NCBI RefSeq assembly: GCF_900086715.1
Contig: NZ_FLKH01000011.1
Coordinates: 496,001-560,000 of the forward strand
Length of the DNA: 64,000 nt
Source of the DNA: Gracilibacillus timonensis
GTDB taxonomy: Bacteria > Bacillota > Bacilli > Bacillales > Amphibacillaceae
Direction: 5' to 3'
Below are positions 53,271 to 63,364 of the stretch, piece after piece. Each line of letters starts with the position of its first letter. Position 1 is the stretch's first letter. Both the position numbers and the translations under genes were made by a program. The notes under the pieces were generated by a model, which was not told the origin of the DNA, did no database searches, and saw only the letters and a program-made list of their open reading frames with translations.

Positions 53271-55331
53271 ATGAATCACAATCACCATAATCATGAATCG
53301 GATGAACACCATCATGACCGCCAGCACAATCACCATCATGACCATGGTTCACATGATGATCACGACCACGGTTCGCATGATCATCAACACCACCATGAGC
53401 ACATGATAGAAGATTTCAAAAAGAGGTTTTATATCTCTATTATACTGGCAATACCCGTGATCATACTCTCGGACATGATTCAGTCGTTTTTTAATTATTC
53501 CCTATCCTTTCCGGGAGATCAATGGCTCAGCTTGCTTATTGCTACGATCATCTTTTTTTATGGAGGTTGGCCATTTCTGAGCGGGGCAATTGATGAAATC
53601 AAACAGAAGTCACCTGGGATGATGACATTAATTGGCTTTGCCATTGCGGTTGCCTACTTTTACAGCGCCGCTACGGTATTTGGTCTGGCAGGGCACGACT
53701 TGTTTTGGGAATTAGCCACGCTGATTGTCATCATGCTGCTAGGGCATTGGATCGAAATGAAATCTGTCAGCAAGGCGTCCGATTCGATGGAATCTCTGGT
53801 AGCCTTAATGCCAAATGAGGCGACGAAAATCGATGAAGAAGGTCAGACAGAAGTTGTTAAGGTAGGAGATTTAGTCAAAGGAGACCATCTCTTGATTAAA
53901 CCAGGCGAAAAAATACCAGCAGACGGTATTATTATCAAAGGGCAATCTTCGGTTGACGAGTCGATGCTTACCGGTGAATCTGTGCCAGTTGAGAAACAAG
54001 TCGACGAAGAAGTGATCGGTGGGTCGATGAATACCTCTGGCTCCTTAACGATAGAGGTATCGAAAACAAGTGAAGAAGGGTATCTATCGCAAGTCGTCCA
54101 ATTGGTAAAAGAGGCACAGGAAAGCAAATCCAAAACACAAATGTTATCCGATCGAGCCGCCAAATGGTTGTTTTACATTGCGATTGCAGCTGGGCTTATC
54201 ACGTTTGTGGTTTGGCTGTTGTTAGGATATGGAATCGAAGAGGCAATGACGAGAATGGTAACTGTTTTAGTTATTTCTTGCCCCCATGCGCTTGGATTAG
54301 CAATTCCGTTAGTCGTAGCGCGTTCGACGTATTTATCTGCACAAAAAGGCTTATTTATTCGTAACCGGATTGGTTTTGAGGACGCGCGGAAGATAGATAC
54401 AGTTGTCTATGATAAGACAGGTACCTTAACGAAGGGAGAATTTGCCGTCACCGATATCCTGCCGCAAGGAAATATACCGGAAGAGACGCTGCTGCAAAAG
54501 GCGGCTTCGATTGAATCACAATCTGAGCATCCTATTGCTGCGGGAATTGTTGACTCGGCAAAAGAACGAAACCTGCAGATTACACAACCAGATCGTTTTG
54601 ATTCGATTACAGGTGCCGGTATTACGGCCAAAATTGGTGAAGATCACTTGTTGGCGGTTAGTCCAGGCTATGTCCAAAAACAACGTATTGCTTATGATCA
54701 AGCAACCTTTAATCAATTATCGGAAGCAGGTAAAACCGTGATATTTGTGATCGAAAATGAACAGCTGCTGGGAATGATTGCACTAGCCGATCAAGTCAAG
54801 GATTCCTCGAAAGAAGCGGTTCAACGTCTGCATGAGCTAGGCATCGAAGCGCAAATGCTGACTGGTGATAATCAAAAAGTGGCCAATGGTGTCGCAAAAG
54901 AGGTAGGTATCGATCAAGTCATGGCAGAGGTGCTTCCTGATCAAAAGGCCGACCAGATCAAACAATTAAAAGCTAATCAGAAAAAAGTGGCCATGACAGG
55001 AGATGGGATTAACGATTCCCCTGCCTTAGCCACGGCCGATTTAGGTGTGGCAATTGGTGCAGGTACAGATGTGGCGATGGAAACAGCCGATGTTGTATTG
55101 GTCAATAGTAATCCAAAAGACGTTGTATCCATTATCGATCTGTCGCGACTTACTTATCGTAAAATGGTGCAAAATCTGTGGTGGGCGGCTGGTTATAATA
55201 TCCTTGCGATTCCACTAGCGGCAGGGGTGTTGGCTCCATGGGGTATTGTCCTTGATCCAGCAGTCGGTGCCGTGTTGATGTCACTAAGTACGGTAATTGT
55301 CGCCTTTAACGCCCGATTGTTGAAAGCATAA
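53271..55331 (+). CDS. copB: CPH-type copper-translocating P-type ATPase (CopB-like)
   Basis: The 686-residue protein has a 45-residue His-rich N-terminus (metal binding), eight transmembrane helices, TGES motif in the actuator domain, the membrane metal motif C337-P338-H339, phosphorylation site D381 (DKTGT), and GDGINDSPA in the hinge. CPH-type P1B-3 ATPases export copper (Cu2+ or Cu+) or silver. A CsoR-like site precedes the gene; no csoR or copZ is nearby. Confidence 0.92.
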   Translation: MNHNHHNHESDEHHHDRQHNHHHDHGSHDDHDHGSHDHQHHHEHMIEDFKKRFYISIILAIPVIILSDMIQSFFNYSLSFPGDQWLSLLIATIIFFYGGWPFLSGAIDEIKQKSPGMMTLIGFAIAVAYFYSAATVFGLAGHDLFWELATLIVIMLLGHWIEMKSVSKASDSMESLVALMPNEATKIDEEGQTEVVKVGDLVKGDHLLIKPGEKIPADGIIIKGQSSVDESMLTGESVPVEKQVDEEVIGGSMNTSGSLTIEVSKTSEEGYLSQVVQLVKEAQESKSKTQMLSDRAAKWLFYIAIAAGLITFVVWLLLGYGIEEAMTRMVTVLVISCPHALGLAIPLVVARSTYLSAQKGLFIRNRIGFEDARKIDTVVYDKTGTLTKGEFAVTDILPQGNIPEETLLQKAASIESQSEHPIAAGIVDSAKERNLQITQPDRFDSITGAGITAKIGEDHLLAVSPGYVQKQRIAYDQATFNQLSEAGKTVIFVIENEQLLGMIALADQVKDSSKEAVQRLHELGIEAQMLTGDNQKVANGVAKEVGIDQVMAEVLPDQKADQIKQLKANQKKVAMTGDGINDSPALATADLGVAIGAGTDVAMETADVVLVNSNPKDVVSIIDLSRLTYRKMVQNLWWAAGYNILAIPLAAGVLAPWGIVLDPAVGAVLMSLSTVIVAFNARLLKA

Positions 55332-55366
55332 GCAAGGAGGGGGGAATTATCCCCCCTTTGCTTACT
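55332..55366. terminator. bidirectional terminator
   Basis: AGCAAGGAGGGGGG pairs with CCCCCCTTTGCTT between converging genes. Confidence 0.75.
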
Positions 55367-56018
55367 GCTGATCGGGGCGTAAGCCATCATAGATTAATTG
55401 GATCAACTGGTTTATTTCCTGTTCAGTGATGTCTCGGTTGACTAATAATGCAGGCAGGGCGGTGCTAAAGATATTGGTGAAAATAAAATACATGATTCGC
55501 GTTGCGGCCATATCTTTTATTTCGCCTCGCTGCATATACATAGCTAATACTGGCTGGAACACACTTCCGACCTGTTTCGGTATAAAATCCTTAATCATCG
55601 TTTTAAACTCTTCGCGAAAGACAATCTCTCTTGCGAATATAATAATCGCTTCCTTATTTTGCTGAGCAAAGGCAAGGCGATTGCGTACTACCTTTTCTAA
55701 AAAATGATAAAAGGGCTTTGCTTCCTCGGATTGAACTGCTTGATATAACTCATGTAAGACAACTGGAAAAACAAATTCTTTATATAAAGGTAGTATCACA
55801 CTGAATAATAAATTCTCTTTGTTTTGAAAATGTTTATAGACCGTCCCCTCTGACACTTGTGCATGATGGGCGATATCCTTGGTCGATGTCTGGTGGAACC
55901 CCTTCTCACTAAACAGGCTTAGGGCAGACTTGGCGACGGCTTGTTGTTTGTCGGATAACTCATCAATATTAGGTAATGTTTCTTCCAGCATTTCAAAAAT
56001 AGATTTCATTTCTCTCAC
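55362..56018 (-). CDS. TetR/AcrR regulator of the ABC-2 exporter
   Basis: The 218-residue protein has a TetR head (SLFSEKGFHQTSTKDIAHHAQVSEGTVYKHFQNKENLL, about 33-70) and a helical C-terminal domain like the YfiR/QacR group. It starts one base after the permease stop, last in a three-gene operon. A TGAGT/ACTCA dyad before the operon is the likely operator. Confidence 0.9.
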   Translation of the reverse strand: MREMKSIFEMLEETLPNIDELSDKQQAVAKSALSLFSEKGFHQTSTKDIAHHAQVSEGTVYKHFQNKENLLFSVILPLYKEFVFPVVLHELYQAVQSEEAKPFYHFLEKVVRNRLAFAQQNKEAIIIFAREIVFREEFKTMIKDFIPKQVGSVFQPVLAMYMQRGEIKDMAATRIMYFIFTNIFSTALPALLVNRDITEQEINQLIQLIYDGLRPDQQ

Positions 56019-57182
56019 CTAAACCTTTCGATATCTTCTCATACCAAGGATATTAAGCAGTGTGAACAAGATAATCAATGCTGCTAAGAAGGATAAAGGC
56101 CAGATCAAATCGGTTAGCCCCACCCCTTTTAACACAATATCAATCATTGCATTACCTGCATGATATAACGGCATGATAGGTGCAATCCACTGCAGCCAAG
56201 GCTCCATCGTCTCTACCTTCAACATCCCGGAGAAAAAGATTTGCGGGATGATAATCAATGGGATAAACTGCATCATTTGAAATTCACTTTTGACAAAGGT
56301 GGATAGCAGTAAGCCAAGTCCTAAGGCGACCAAACTAAGTAAAATATTAATAATAAACATGTTGACTAGCGATCCAGCGATATCCATATCCAGAATATAG
56401 ACGGAAAAGAGGATAATCACGGCGGTCTGAAGCACAGCAAAAATACCATAGCCGAATAGATAACCAAAGACAATTTCGGATTTCTTAATCGGGGTGGACA
56501 ATAACTTTTCCAACGTACCGCTGCTTCTTTCCTTTAACATTGCCATTCCTGAAATAAGAAAGACGAAAAAGAAGACAAAGAAACTTACCAATACAGGATT
56601 AATAATATCAAAAAACGTTTGGTCTTCATCACCGTAAATATAGTTCACAGTCAAAGCTTCCTCATCCATATCAATGTCTGTATCGATTTCCGTATCCGGT
56701 GTTATCTCCGAATCGATGTTTTGCTGAATTTCTGGTGGCATTTGTTCGAGAGCTTGGGTCATTTCCTCCATATTACTAACTAATTCTTCGATATTGTCAG
56801 CCAGATTTGTGATATTTCGTTCCATGACAGCCTGTGAACTCTGTTGAATCGCTGGACCTTCATCGATTGGATTATCATTGAGAATGGTTAATGTCCATTC
56901 CTCGTCCGTTTCTTCCAGCACTCCGTTGGCATGGCCGTTTTGTAAATAGGATTTCGGATCGATATCCTGTTCTTCTTTCACATGGACATCTTCCTCTTCT
57001 AGTATATCGATAATCTCCGTATCCACGTTGATAGTTGCAATCGTAATTTCATCATCCGGATCGGGAAAAATATAGTTGAGTAACGAAATAACTAGGATCG
57101 GTGCAATAAATAATAAGGCCAGGGTGCGTTTGTCACGAAGAACTTGTTTGCAAATGCGTTTGATCAAGGATAATATTTTCAT
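56019..57182 (-). CDS. ABC-2 type permease
   Basis: The 387-residue protein has one N-terminal helix, an extracellular acidic domain (about 40-185, rich in Glu/Asp) and five C-terminal transmembrane helices with the KERSSGTLEKLLSTP coupling segment. Typical of YfiL/YfiM-like multidrug exporters. It overlaps the ATPase gene by 4 bp. Confidence 0.9.
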   Translation of the reverse strand: MKILSLIKRICKQVLRDKRTLALLFIAPILVISLLNYIFPDPDDEITIATINVDTEIIDILEEEDVHVKEEQDIDPKSYLQNGHANGVLEETDEEWTLTILNDNPIDEGPAIQQSSQAVMERNITNLADNIEELVSNMEEMTQALEQMPPEIQQNIDSEITPDTEIDTDIDMDEEALTVNYIYGDEDQTFFDIINPVLVSFFVFFFVFLISGMAMLKERSSGTLEKLLSTPIKKSEIVFGYLFGYGIFAVLQTAVIILFSVYILDMDIAGSLVNMFIINILLSLVALGLGLLLSTFVKSEFQMMQFIPLIIIPQIFFSGMLKVETMEPWLQWIAPIMPLYHAGNAMIDIVLKGVGLTDLIWPLSFLAALIILFTLLNILGMRRYRKV

Positions 57183-57880
57183 TCTTTTTCCTCCAATCTT
57201 AGGAAGACTTGATCGATATTATCGACGTTAAATTTGCTTAAAATCTCCTGCGGTGTGCCACTGGCGGCAATACCTTTATTTTTCATTAATAACAGCTGAT
57301 CACATTTCATCGCTTCGTCCATGATATGGGTGGTGATCAAGATCGTACTTTCTTCCTTTAATGCGTGTAGCCGGTCCCAAATGTCCAGCTTTAGAACAGG
57401 ATCAATTCCTACAGTAGGTTCATCCAGTATGAGAAATTCTGGTCGATTGATCAGGGCGATAGCAAGAGAAAGCCGACGTTTCATCCCACCCGAATAATGT
57501 TCCACTAGTTTGTGCTGTTCTTTATCGAGCTGCACGAGGTTTAACATTTCCCTTAAACGCCTTTTGGCAATTTTCTTCCCATACATATTAGCAAAAAATT
57601 GAATATTCTCTAGCCCGGTCAAATCATGATAAAGGGAGTCGCTTTGGGCCATATAGCCGATGCGATTCAACAGCTTGCGGTTAGGCACTTGGATATTATT
57701 CATCGAGATGGAGCCGGAATCCGACCGCTCCATGCCCATTAAGCATTTAATCAGTGTGGTCTTCCCGGCACCAGAAGGACCGATTAATCCAGTAATTTGC
57801 CGATTATAGATCGGAACAGAGATATTGTGTAATACGGACTGTTTGCCGTAATTTTTGGAGATATTCTGAATTTGTATCAT
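57179..57880 (-). CDS. ABC transporter ATPase (drug-export type)
   Basis: The 233-residue protein has Walker A GPSGAGKT (about 33-40), signature YSGGMKRR, Walker B FLILDEPTVGID and H-loop ITTHIMDEA. It pairs with the following permease; with its TetR it resembles the B. subtilis yfiLMNR drug-export unit. First gene of the operon. Confidence 0.92.
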   Translation of the reverse strand: MIQIQNISKNYGKQSVLHNISVPIYNRQITGLIGPSGAGKTTLIKCLMGMERSDSGSISMNNIQVPNRKLLNRIGYMAQSDSLYHDLTGLENIQFFANMYGKKIAKRRLREMLNLVQLDKEQHKLVEHYSGGMKRRLSLAIALINRPEFLILDEPTVGIDPVLKLDIWDRLHALKEESTILITTHIMDEAMKCDQLLLMKNKGIAASGTPQEILSKFNVDNIDQVFLRLEEKE

Positions 57881-57902
57881 GTCAATCCACCTCTTTTTTT
57901 GA

Positions 57903-57920
57903 TGAGTGAGTGCTTACTCA
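57903..57920. promoter_or_regulatory. TetR-type operator
   Basis: TGAGTGAGTGCTTACTCA, a dyad with TGAGT/ACTCA half-sites, 23 bp upstream of the ATPase start. Confidence 0.75.
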
Positions 57921-58052
57921 TTTATTGTAGTTGATTTCTTTGGATAATGCAAGGGGATGGATAGAATCAGCAAGAAAGGCTTGTATTTGCGGGGGTTTTT
58001 CCCTATACTAAATAAAATAAGCTTGATTGTAGTTGATTGAAGGAGAGATCGT

Positions 58053-59573
58053 ATGGAACATATGGGATGGCTTTCTATTATCCCGCCGATTTTAGCAGTA
58101 GTGTTAGCTATTATAACGAAAAATGTCATCATATCCCTGTTTCTAGGTGTGTATGCAGGCGTGTTGATTATGGTGGGGGGAAACCCTTTAACGGCAACGA
58201 CAGAAACAATTGGGAGTTTTCTTTTCCCGCAAGTAGCGGACAGTTATAATGCCGCCGTACTTGTGCTGTTATTTTTTATTGGAGGTTTTGTCGCATTAAT
58301 GGAAAAATCGGGAGGCGGTGCTGCCTTGGCTAATCGCACAGCTCGGTTTATTAATACGCGGGTCAAAGCACAGTTATCGGCATGGTTTGGCGGTATTATC
58401 ATTTTCTTCTCGGACATAGGAACACCATTAATTGTTGGTCCTGTATTTGAAAAAATTTTTGATAAGGCTAAGTTATCGCGCGAAAAACTGGCGTGGGTGA
58501 TTGATTCAACCTCCTCACCGGTGGCGGTCTTGATTCCGTTTATTGGCTGGGGTGTATATATCATGGGTTTGATCAAGAGTGAATTTGATACATTAAATAT
58601 TCAGGCCTCAGAGTTTGATACCCTGATTCAAGTGATTCCTTTTCAATTCTATCCGATTTTAGCGATTTTGATGGTGCCTTTCGTTGCACTGTCGAGATTG
58701 GATTTTGGGCCAATGGCGAAGGCGGAAAGAAGGGTAAGGGAAACCGGTCAATTATATTGGAAGGATGCAAAGCCCTTAAGGAGAACAGAACAACAATCAG
58801 AGGCAACGACAACAGAGAGCCGAGCAATTTTGGTCTGGCTGCCTTTGTTAGTCTTATTTATTACTTTATTTGGCTTATTGTTAACCCATGGCTTTCCTTT
58901 TGAACCGGTCGATGGTAATGATTTTCGTATCGCATTGACAACAGCTTATTTGTTTGCGGCTCTGTCGATTATTATTTTGTTAATCAGCTATCGGCTGAAA
59001 AAGTTTGCGGAAATATTTGAAATCTATACATCTGGTATGCAGAAAATGGCCTATGTGAGCGTGACGCTTGTGTTGGCGTGGGCGCTCGGTACGGTGATTG
59101 GTGAAATGGGAACGGCTAATTATATCGTCGAAGTGATGCAAGGCAGGGTGCCGGCCTTTATTATCCCGGCGATTCTCTTTGTCGTTGGGGCCATTGTTTC
59201 GATAGCTTCCGGCTCCTCATGGGGTACCTTTGCTATTATGTTGCCACTGGCAATCCCGATGGCCGTTTCCTTAGACGCCCCGTTGTTGGTATGTATTGCT
59301 GCGGTGTTATCTGGCGGAATCTTTGGTGATCACTGTTCCCCCATTTCCGATACAACGATCCTATCTTCCACTGGTGCAGGGGCGGATCATATCGACCACG
59401 TCAAGACACAAATCTCGTATGCGCTGGTGAACGGAGTGATCGCCTTTATCGGTTTTATCGTGGCCGGTGTGACTGGCAGTGCGTTCACGGTTGTTTTAAC
59501 GATTGTATTGCTGGTGCTGGCGGTGTTTGTGCTGTCGAAAGTGCGTCGTAGTGGGGAGGCAGCTAGTCATTAG
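58053..59573 (+). CDS. NhaC family Na+/H+ (or solute/Na+) antiporter
   Basis: The 506-residue protein has about eleven transmembrane helices and NhaC-superfamily motifs: FSDIGTPLIVGP, DSTSSPVAVLIPFIGWG (about 150-166), and SGSSWGTFAIMLPLAIP followed by GGIFGDHCSPISDTTILSS. It probably exports Na+ in exchange for protons, fitting a salt- or alkali-adapted cell; malate/lactate exchange (MleN-like) is the alternative. GGAG precedes the ATG. A repeat array follows its stop. Confidence 0.87.
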   Translation: MEHMGWLSIIPPILAVVLAIITKNVIISLFLGVYAGVLIMVGGNPLTATTETIGSFLFPQVADSYNAAVLVLLFFIGGFVALMEKSGGGAALANRTARFINTRVKAQLSAWFGGIIIFFSDIGTPLIVGPVFEKIFDKAKLSREKLAWVIDSTSSPVAVLIPFIGWGVYIMGLIKSEFDTLNIQASEFDTLIQVIPFQFYPILAILMVPFVALSRLDFGPMAKAERRVRETGQLYWKDAKPLRRTEQQSEATTTESRAILVWLPLLVLFITLFGLLLTHGFPFEPVDGNDFRIALTTAYLFAALSIIILLISYRLKKFAEIFEIYTSGMQKMAYVSVTLVLAWALGTVIGEMGTANYIVEVMQGRVPAFIIPAILFVVGAIVSIASGSSWGTFAIMLPLAIPMAVSLDAPLLVCIAAVLSGGIFGDHCSPISDTTILSSTGAGADHIDHVKTQISYALVNGVIAFIGFIVAGVTGSAFTVVLTIVLLVLAVFVLSKVRRSGEAASH

Positions 59574-59589
59574 CGAGTGCAAGCAGAGA

Positions 59590-60147
59590 TCTTACGGACA
59601 AAAAATTCCGTGATCGCAGAATGTTGTCCGTGAGAACGAATCTAACAGACAAAAAATCGGTGAATCGTAAAATGTTGTCCGTAAGAATGAATCTAACAGA
59701 CAAAAAATCGATGAATCGCAAAATGTTGTCCGTAAGAATGAATCTAACAGACAAAAAATCGGTAAATCGTAAAATGTTGTCCGTAAGAATGAATCTAACA
59801 GACAAAAAATCGATGAATCGTAAAATGTTGTCCGTAAGAATGAATCTAACAGACAAAAAATTCCGTGATCGCAGAATGTTGTCCGTAAGAACGAATCTAA
59901 CAGACAAAAAATCGGTAAATCGTAAAATGTTGTCCGTAAGAATGAATCTAACAGACAAAAAATCGATAAATCGTAAAATGTTGTCCGTAAGAATGAATCT
60001 AACAGACAAAAAATTCCGTGATCGCGAAATGTTGTCCGTAAGAACGAATCTAACAGACAAAAAATCGATGAATCACAAAATGTTGTCCGTAAGAACGAAT
60101 CTAACAGACAAAAAATCGATGAATCGCGAAATGTTGTCCGTAAGAAT
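59590..60147. repeat. 51-bp hairpin tandem array C (eleven units)
   Basis: GTCCGT recurs at 59626 and then every 51 bp to 60136, eleven times. The unit is that of array A (TTGTCCGTAAGA, loop, TCTAACAGACAA) with a differently ending spacer (GTAAAATG). Spacers fall into a TTCCGTGATCGC type (units 1, 6, 9) and TCGATGAATCG/TCGGTAAATCG types, so multi-unit blocks were duplicated. Reading frames across it on either strand are artefacts. Confidence 0.95.
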
Positions 60148-60460
60148 CTCGCGGACTGAAGAGCGCGAATCTCGTTCTACAGTCCATAAGAACGAATCTC
60201 GCGGACTGAAGAGCGCCAATCCCGTTCTACAGTCCATAAGAACGAATCTCGCGGACTGAAGAGCGCCAATCCCGTTCTACATCCATAAGAACGAATCTCG
60301 CGGACTGAAGAGCGCCAATCCCGTTCTACAGTCCATAAGAACGAATCTCGCGGACTGAAGAGCGCCAATCCCGTTCTACAGTCCATAAGAACGAATCTCG
60401 CGGACTGAAGAGCACCAATCTTGTTCTACAGTCCATAAGAGAAAATCTCGCAAACTAGAG
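60148..60460. repeat. 50-bp hairpin tandem array D (about six to seven units)
   Basis: GCGGACTGA recurs at 60151, 60201, 60251, 60300, 60350 and 60400, with a decayed copy at about 60450. Within a unit GGACTGAAGA pairs with TCTACAGTCC. It continues array C without a gap and runs to the Nudix gene stop. Confidence 0.92.
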
Positions 60461-60477
60461 AGCGCCCACCCCACCAC

Positions 60478-61101
60478 CTAATCAAAATAAGCCGGGCGTT
60501 CAGGATCTCGCCAATAGTCAAATATCATCCGTAATTGCGATTCCGTATTACGCCCAACCGACAAAGGCGGCAGCTGTTCTTCCGCGAAAAAGCCGACATC
60601 GCTGGTTTCTAATCCTTGTTTGGTTTCGCCCCCAACCACGTCACATTGAATGAGTATCTTGTAGGTGTGAAACGCAGAAGGCGGGTGGGGGTGGCATTTT
60701 TTATCGATAACTCCTAACAACCTCGTCGCCTTCACTTCTAATCCCGATTCTTCTTCTACCTCTTTTACTGCCACTTCTGCCGGAGTAAGCCCAATGTCGC
60801 CCCAGCCTCCTGGCAAAGCCCAGTTCCCGTCTGCCTTTTCTTGCACCATCAACAACTGATCATCTTGGAAAACAATCGCTCGTACATCGACTTTAGGTGT
60901 GACATACCCCGTTTCACTAGCGAATAAATCGTGGATCGTTGTTTGATCCAAGTCAGCGGTATGCTGCGAGAGCATCTCCACACTGATTGCTCGAATTCGT
61001 TTAAATCGTTCAATGTCATAATCATCTTGGCAGTAGGCCAGTCCTGATTGTGCTAATGCCTGAAGCTCTTTTGCCCATGTCAGCCATGTTGGTTCTGTCA
61101 T
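60478..61101 (-). CDS. Nudix hydrolase with N-terminal helical domain (YjhB-like)
   Basis: The 207-residue protein has the N-terminal Nudix-associated domain (TWLTWAKELQALAQSGLAYCQDDYDIERF) and a Nudix box GGWGDIGLTPAEVAVKEVEEESG, where a Leu replaces the usual first Glu and a Lys the Arg. Similar B. subtilis proteins hydrolyse ADP-ribose or CDP-choline. The altered box may change activity, although the EVEEE core is present. Confidence 0.88.
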   Translation of the reverse strand: MTEPTWLTWAKELQALAQSGLAYCQDDYDIERFKRIRAISVEMLSQHTADLDQTTIHDLFASETGYVTPKVDVRAIVFQDDQLLMVQEKADGNWALPGGWGDIGLTPAEVAVKEVEEESGLEVKATRLLGVIDKKCHPHPPSAFHTYKILIQCDVVGGETKQGLETSDVGFFAEEQLPPLSVGRNTESQLRMIFDYWRDPERPAYFD

Positions 61102-61159
61102 CTATATCACCTCTAGTGCCATTGTATCGATTATTTCGTTTTTTGTATAATGAAGAGAA

Positions 61160-61191
61160 ATGCCCGTTCCCAAACAAGGAAACAGGCATTA
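61160..61191 (-). terminator. hairpin between the Nudix and anti-sigma genes
   Basis: AATGCC-GTT-CC pairs with GG-AAC-GGCATT. On the minus strand it is followed by TTTCTCTT, ending the sigma/anti-sigma transcript. Confidence 0.7.
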
Positions 61192-61199
61192 ATCAAACA

Positions 61200-62009
61200 T
61201 TATTCAATCGAATTTAACAATACTTCCCAAGCTGCTGCCATGCCGTCTGCTGCTGCAATACCATATTCGTATTGAATCACAAGCACATTATCATCGATTT
61301 GATACAAGTAATAACCTTGGGGTGGATCCGAAATAGACTGTGTTACGCCCTCATAAGGATTATCATCGGTTGTTGCCTCAGGCTCTTCGGCATTATCAAA
61401 CACCTCGCCAAACCTTTGCTGCACTTCTGGTATCATATCCTCGATGGTAGTAGATTCAGCGACCCATAAACGTATATCTATTGAGTCATAGTTTACATCG
61501 TTGGAAAAGTGTACTTCCTCACCCTCCACAGTATAGTTCGCCAAAAACTCCCTCATTTGAAAATCAATACCATATGGCTCAATCGTATAATTATACAGGG
61601 TTTCTTCTTGCTCGGAATCTTCTAACATAATAGTACCAATCTCCGTTCCTTGTTCCTCTATCGAAAAAGCAGCCTCATTTTCGTCCGTAGTCTCTTCCTC
61701 TTCTGGCATAGTCAAGTCTTCTTGGTGCATTTCATTTTCCCTGCTTGATTCCTGGTCATTACTCGGCATGGGGAGTTGATCAATACTGACAAAATAGTAT
61801 ACAAATACACCAAAAATCAGAATAGCAGCCGCCGTCGAAAATCGCATAAAAGTTTGTTTGACCTTGACTTTGCGCCTTTGCTGCTTTTGCTTTTTTGCCG
61901 CATGTTCCTGTAACGCCATTCTCATGCCATCTTTTTTCTGGGTATCCAATGAACGATTCGTTTTCAATGCCTTTAACTCCTTTATCAAATCATCTTCATG
62001 GCGACTCAT
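61200..62009 (-). CDS. anti-sigma factor, membrane protein
   Basis: The 269-residue protein has a basic cytoplasmic N-terminus (about 1-52), one transmembrane helix (about 55-75) and an acidic extracellular domain (about 76-269) with YNYTIEPYGIDFQMREFL and a C-terminal YLYQIDDNVLVIQY segment. It overlaps the ECF sigma gene by 14 bp, the usual layout for a sigma factor and its membrane inhibitor. The extracellular domain probably senses envelope stress. Confidence 0.82.
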   Translation of the reverse strand: MSRHEDDLIKELKALKTNRSLDTQKKDGMRMALQEHAAKKQKQQRRKVKVKQTFMRFSTAAAILIFGVFVYYFVSIDQLPMPSNDQESSRENEMHQEDLTMPEEEETTDENEAAFSIEEQGTEIGTIMLEDSEQEETLYNYTIEPYGIDFQMREFLANYTVEGEEVHFSNDVNYDSIDIRLWVAESTTIEDMIPEVQQRFGEVFDNAEEPEATTDDNPYEGVTQSISDPPQGYYLYQIDDNVLVIQYEYGIAAADGMAAAWEVLLNSIE

Positions 62010-62502
62010 AATAACCCCCCTTTACTTGTGTCTTCAAGGCCTTTAGTGCCCTGTGAAAGGTGACCCGCACTTTGGCTTCCGTCCACGTCAGTGCCTGTGC
62101 CGTTTCCGTAACGGATAGTTCTTCAATCCCTCGTAAAATCACAACAGAACGATAATCATCTTTCAATTTTTCAATGGCTTGATGTAAGTCCAGTTTTCTT
62201 TCTTCGGTGATTTGGAGATCCTCTGGGGATATCTCTGTTTGATGTTCATAGGTCTTGATCAGCTTGCGCCAGTCTTTGCGTTTTTTGCGGCGTGCCTCAT
62301 CAATGGCTAAATTTCGTGCAATGGAGATAAGCCAAGTCTTTGGGCTGGAATCTCCTTTAAAAGATGGATAGCGGTCGATTGCTCTCATAAATACTTCCTG
62401 GACGAGGTCTTCTACATCGGGCGTTGACATATAATAAATCAAAAAACGATACACATCATCGGCATAATGATCAAACCAGTCCGAAATCAATTCTTTATCC
62501 AT
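61996..62502 (-). CDS. ECF-type RNA polymerase sigma factor
   Basis: The 168-residue protein has sigma region 2 (VEDLVQEVFMRAIDRY...KTWLISIARNLAIDEARR, about 30-70) and region 4 (LHQAIEKLKDDYRSVVILRGIEELSVTETAQALTWTEAKVRVTFHRALKAL, about 107-157). It lacks region 3, as ECF factors do. Closest in style to SigX/SigW-like envelope-stress factors. Confidence 0.92.
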   Translation of the reverse strand: MDKELISDWFDHYADDVYRFLIYYMSTPDVEDLVQEVFMRAIDRYPSFKGDSSPKTWLISIARNLAIDEARRKKRKDWRKLIKTYEHQTEISPEDLQITEERKLDLHQAIEKLKDDYRSVVILRGIEELSVTETAQALTWTEAKVRVTFHRALKALKTQVKGGYYESP

Positions 62503-62595
62503 CCGTTAACCTCCTCCATACTCTGACATTGATTTACCTATTAGACGATACGAATACAAAAATGTTACAGTAAAAAATCTGTATCCATTTTCCAT

Positions 62596-62625
62596 TTGTA
62601 TCTAGCTTCTACCTGTCTGTATAAT
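62596..62625 (+). promoter_or_regulatory. probable promoter of the two-component operon
   Basis: TTGTAT, 18 bp, TATAAT (62620-62625), 43 bp upstream of the response regulator start. Confidence 0.55.
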
Positions 62626-62668
62626 AGCAATAGATGATTCACACGAAAAAAAGGTGGAGGTTCTTTCC

Positions 62669-63364
62669 ATGCAATTATTAATCGTAGAAGATGATCATAC
62701 CATCGCCTCTGGATTAGAGTATTCCTTAATCCAAGAAGGCTATCAAGTGATCTTATGTCATAGTGTACAAGAAGCAAACCAACAAATCGAGCAACAACTG
62801 GATTCGATTGCCTTATGTTTATTTGATTTATCCCTACCAGACGGCAGCGGCTATGATCTATGTCGTCGTGTCAAAAAGGAGGCCGATCTGCCGGTTATTT
62901 TCCTAACCGTCGTTGATGACGAGGGGAATGTGGTCATGGGACTGGAAATGGGAGCGGATGACTATATTACCAAGCCGTTTCGTATCCGTGAATTGAGCGC
63001 CCGGATTAAGACGGTATTAAGGCGTTATCAAAAGGATAAGCCTCATGCGAGTGATGAAATCACCATTGGCTCGATAACGGTGCACCCATTAGCAGGTAAA
63101 GTATATAAACAGCAAGAAGAGCTTGCCTTGACCGCCCTGGAATATCGTTTGTTGATGATATTTATCAATCACCGCGGACAGGTTCTTTCTCGGGAACAGC
63201 TGCTGGAAATGATCTGGGACGTAGCGGGTGATTTTGTGAATGATAATACGTTGACGGTGTATATTAAACGCCTCCGTCAGAAGATCGAAGACAACCCGCA
63301 ACAGCCTGACATCATTGAGACGGTACGGGGATTAGGCTACAGGATGGCTGGCAATCATGCTTAG
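62669..63364 (+). CDS. OmpR-family response regulator
   Basis: ATG 62669 lies after GGTGGAGG; the GTG at 62654 is inside that site. The 231-residue protein has a receiver (VEDDHTIASG, phospho-Asp in LCLFDLSLPDGSG, ITKPFRIRE) and a winged helix (YIKRLRQKIEDNP, TVRGLGYRM). The kinase gene overlaps its end by 8 bp. Targets unknown. Confidence 0.92.
   Translation: MQLLIVEDDHTIASGLEYSLIQEGYQVILCHSVQEANQQIEQQLDSIALCLFDLSLPDGSGYDLCRRVKKEADLPVIFLTVVDDEGNVVMGLEMGADDYITKPFRIRELSARIKTVLRRYQKDKPHASDEITIGSITVHPLAGKVYKQQEELALTALEYRLLMIFINHRGQVLSREQLLEMIWDVAGDFVNDNTLTVYIKRLRQKIEDNPQQPDIIETVRGLGYRMAGNHA

Noticed and set aside
59563-60386. Reading frames of 165, 212 and 69 residues on both strands
   Set aside because: Same cause: 51-bp and 50-bp repeat arrays. 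Open in both strands with identical repeats and no start signals.
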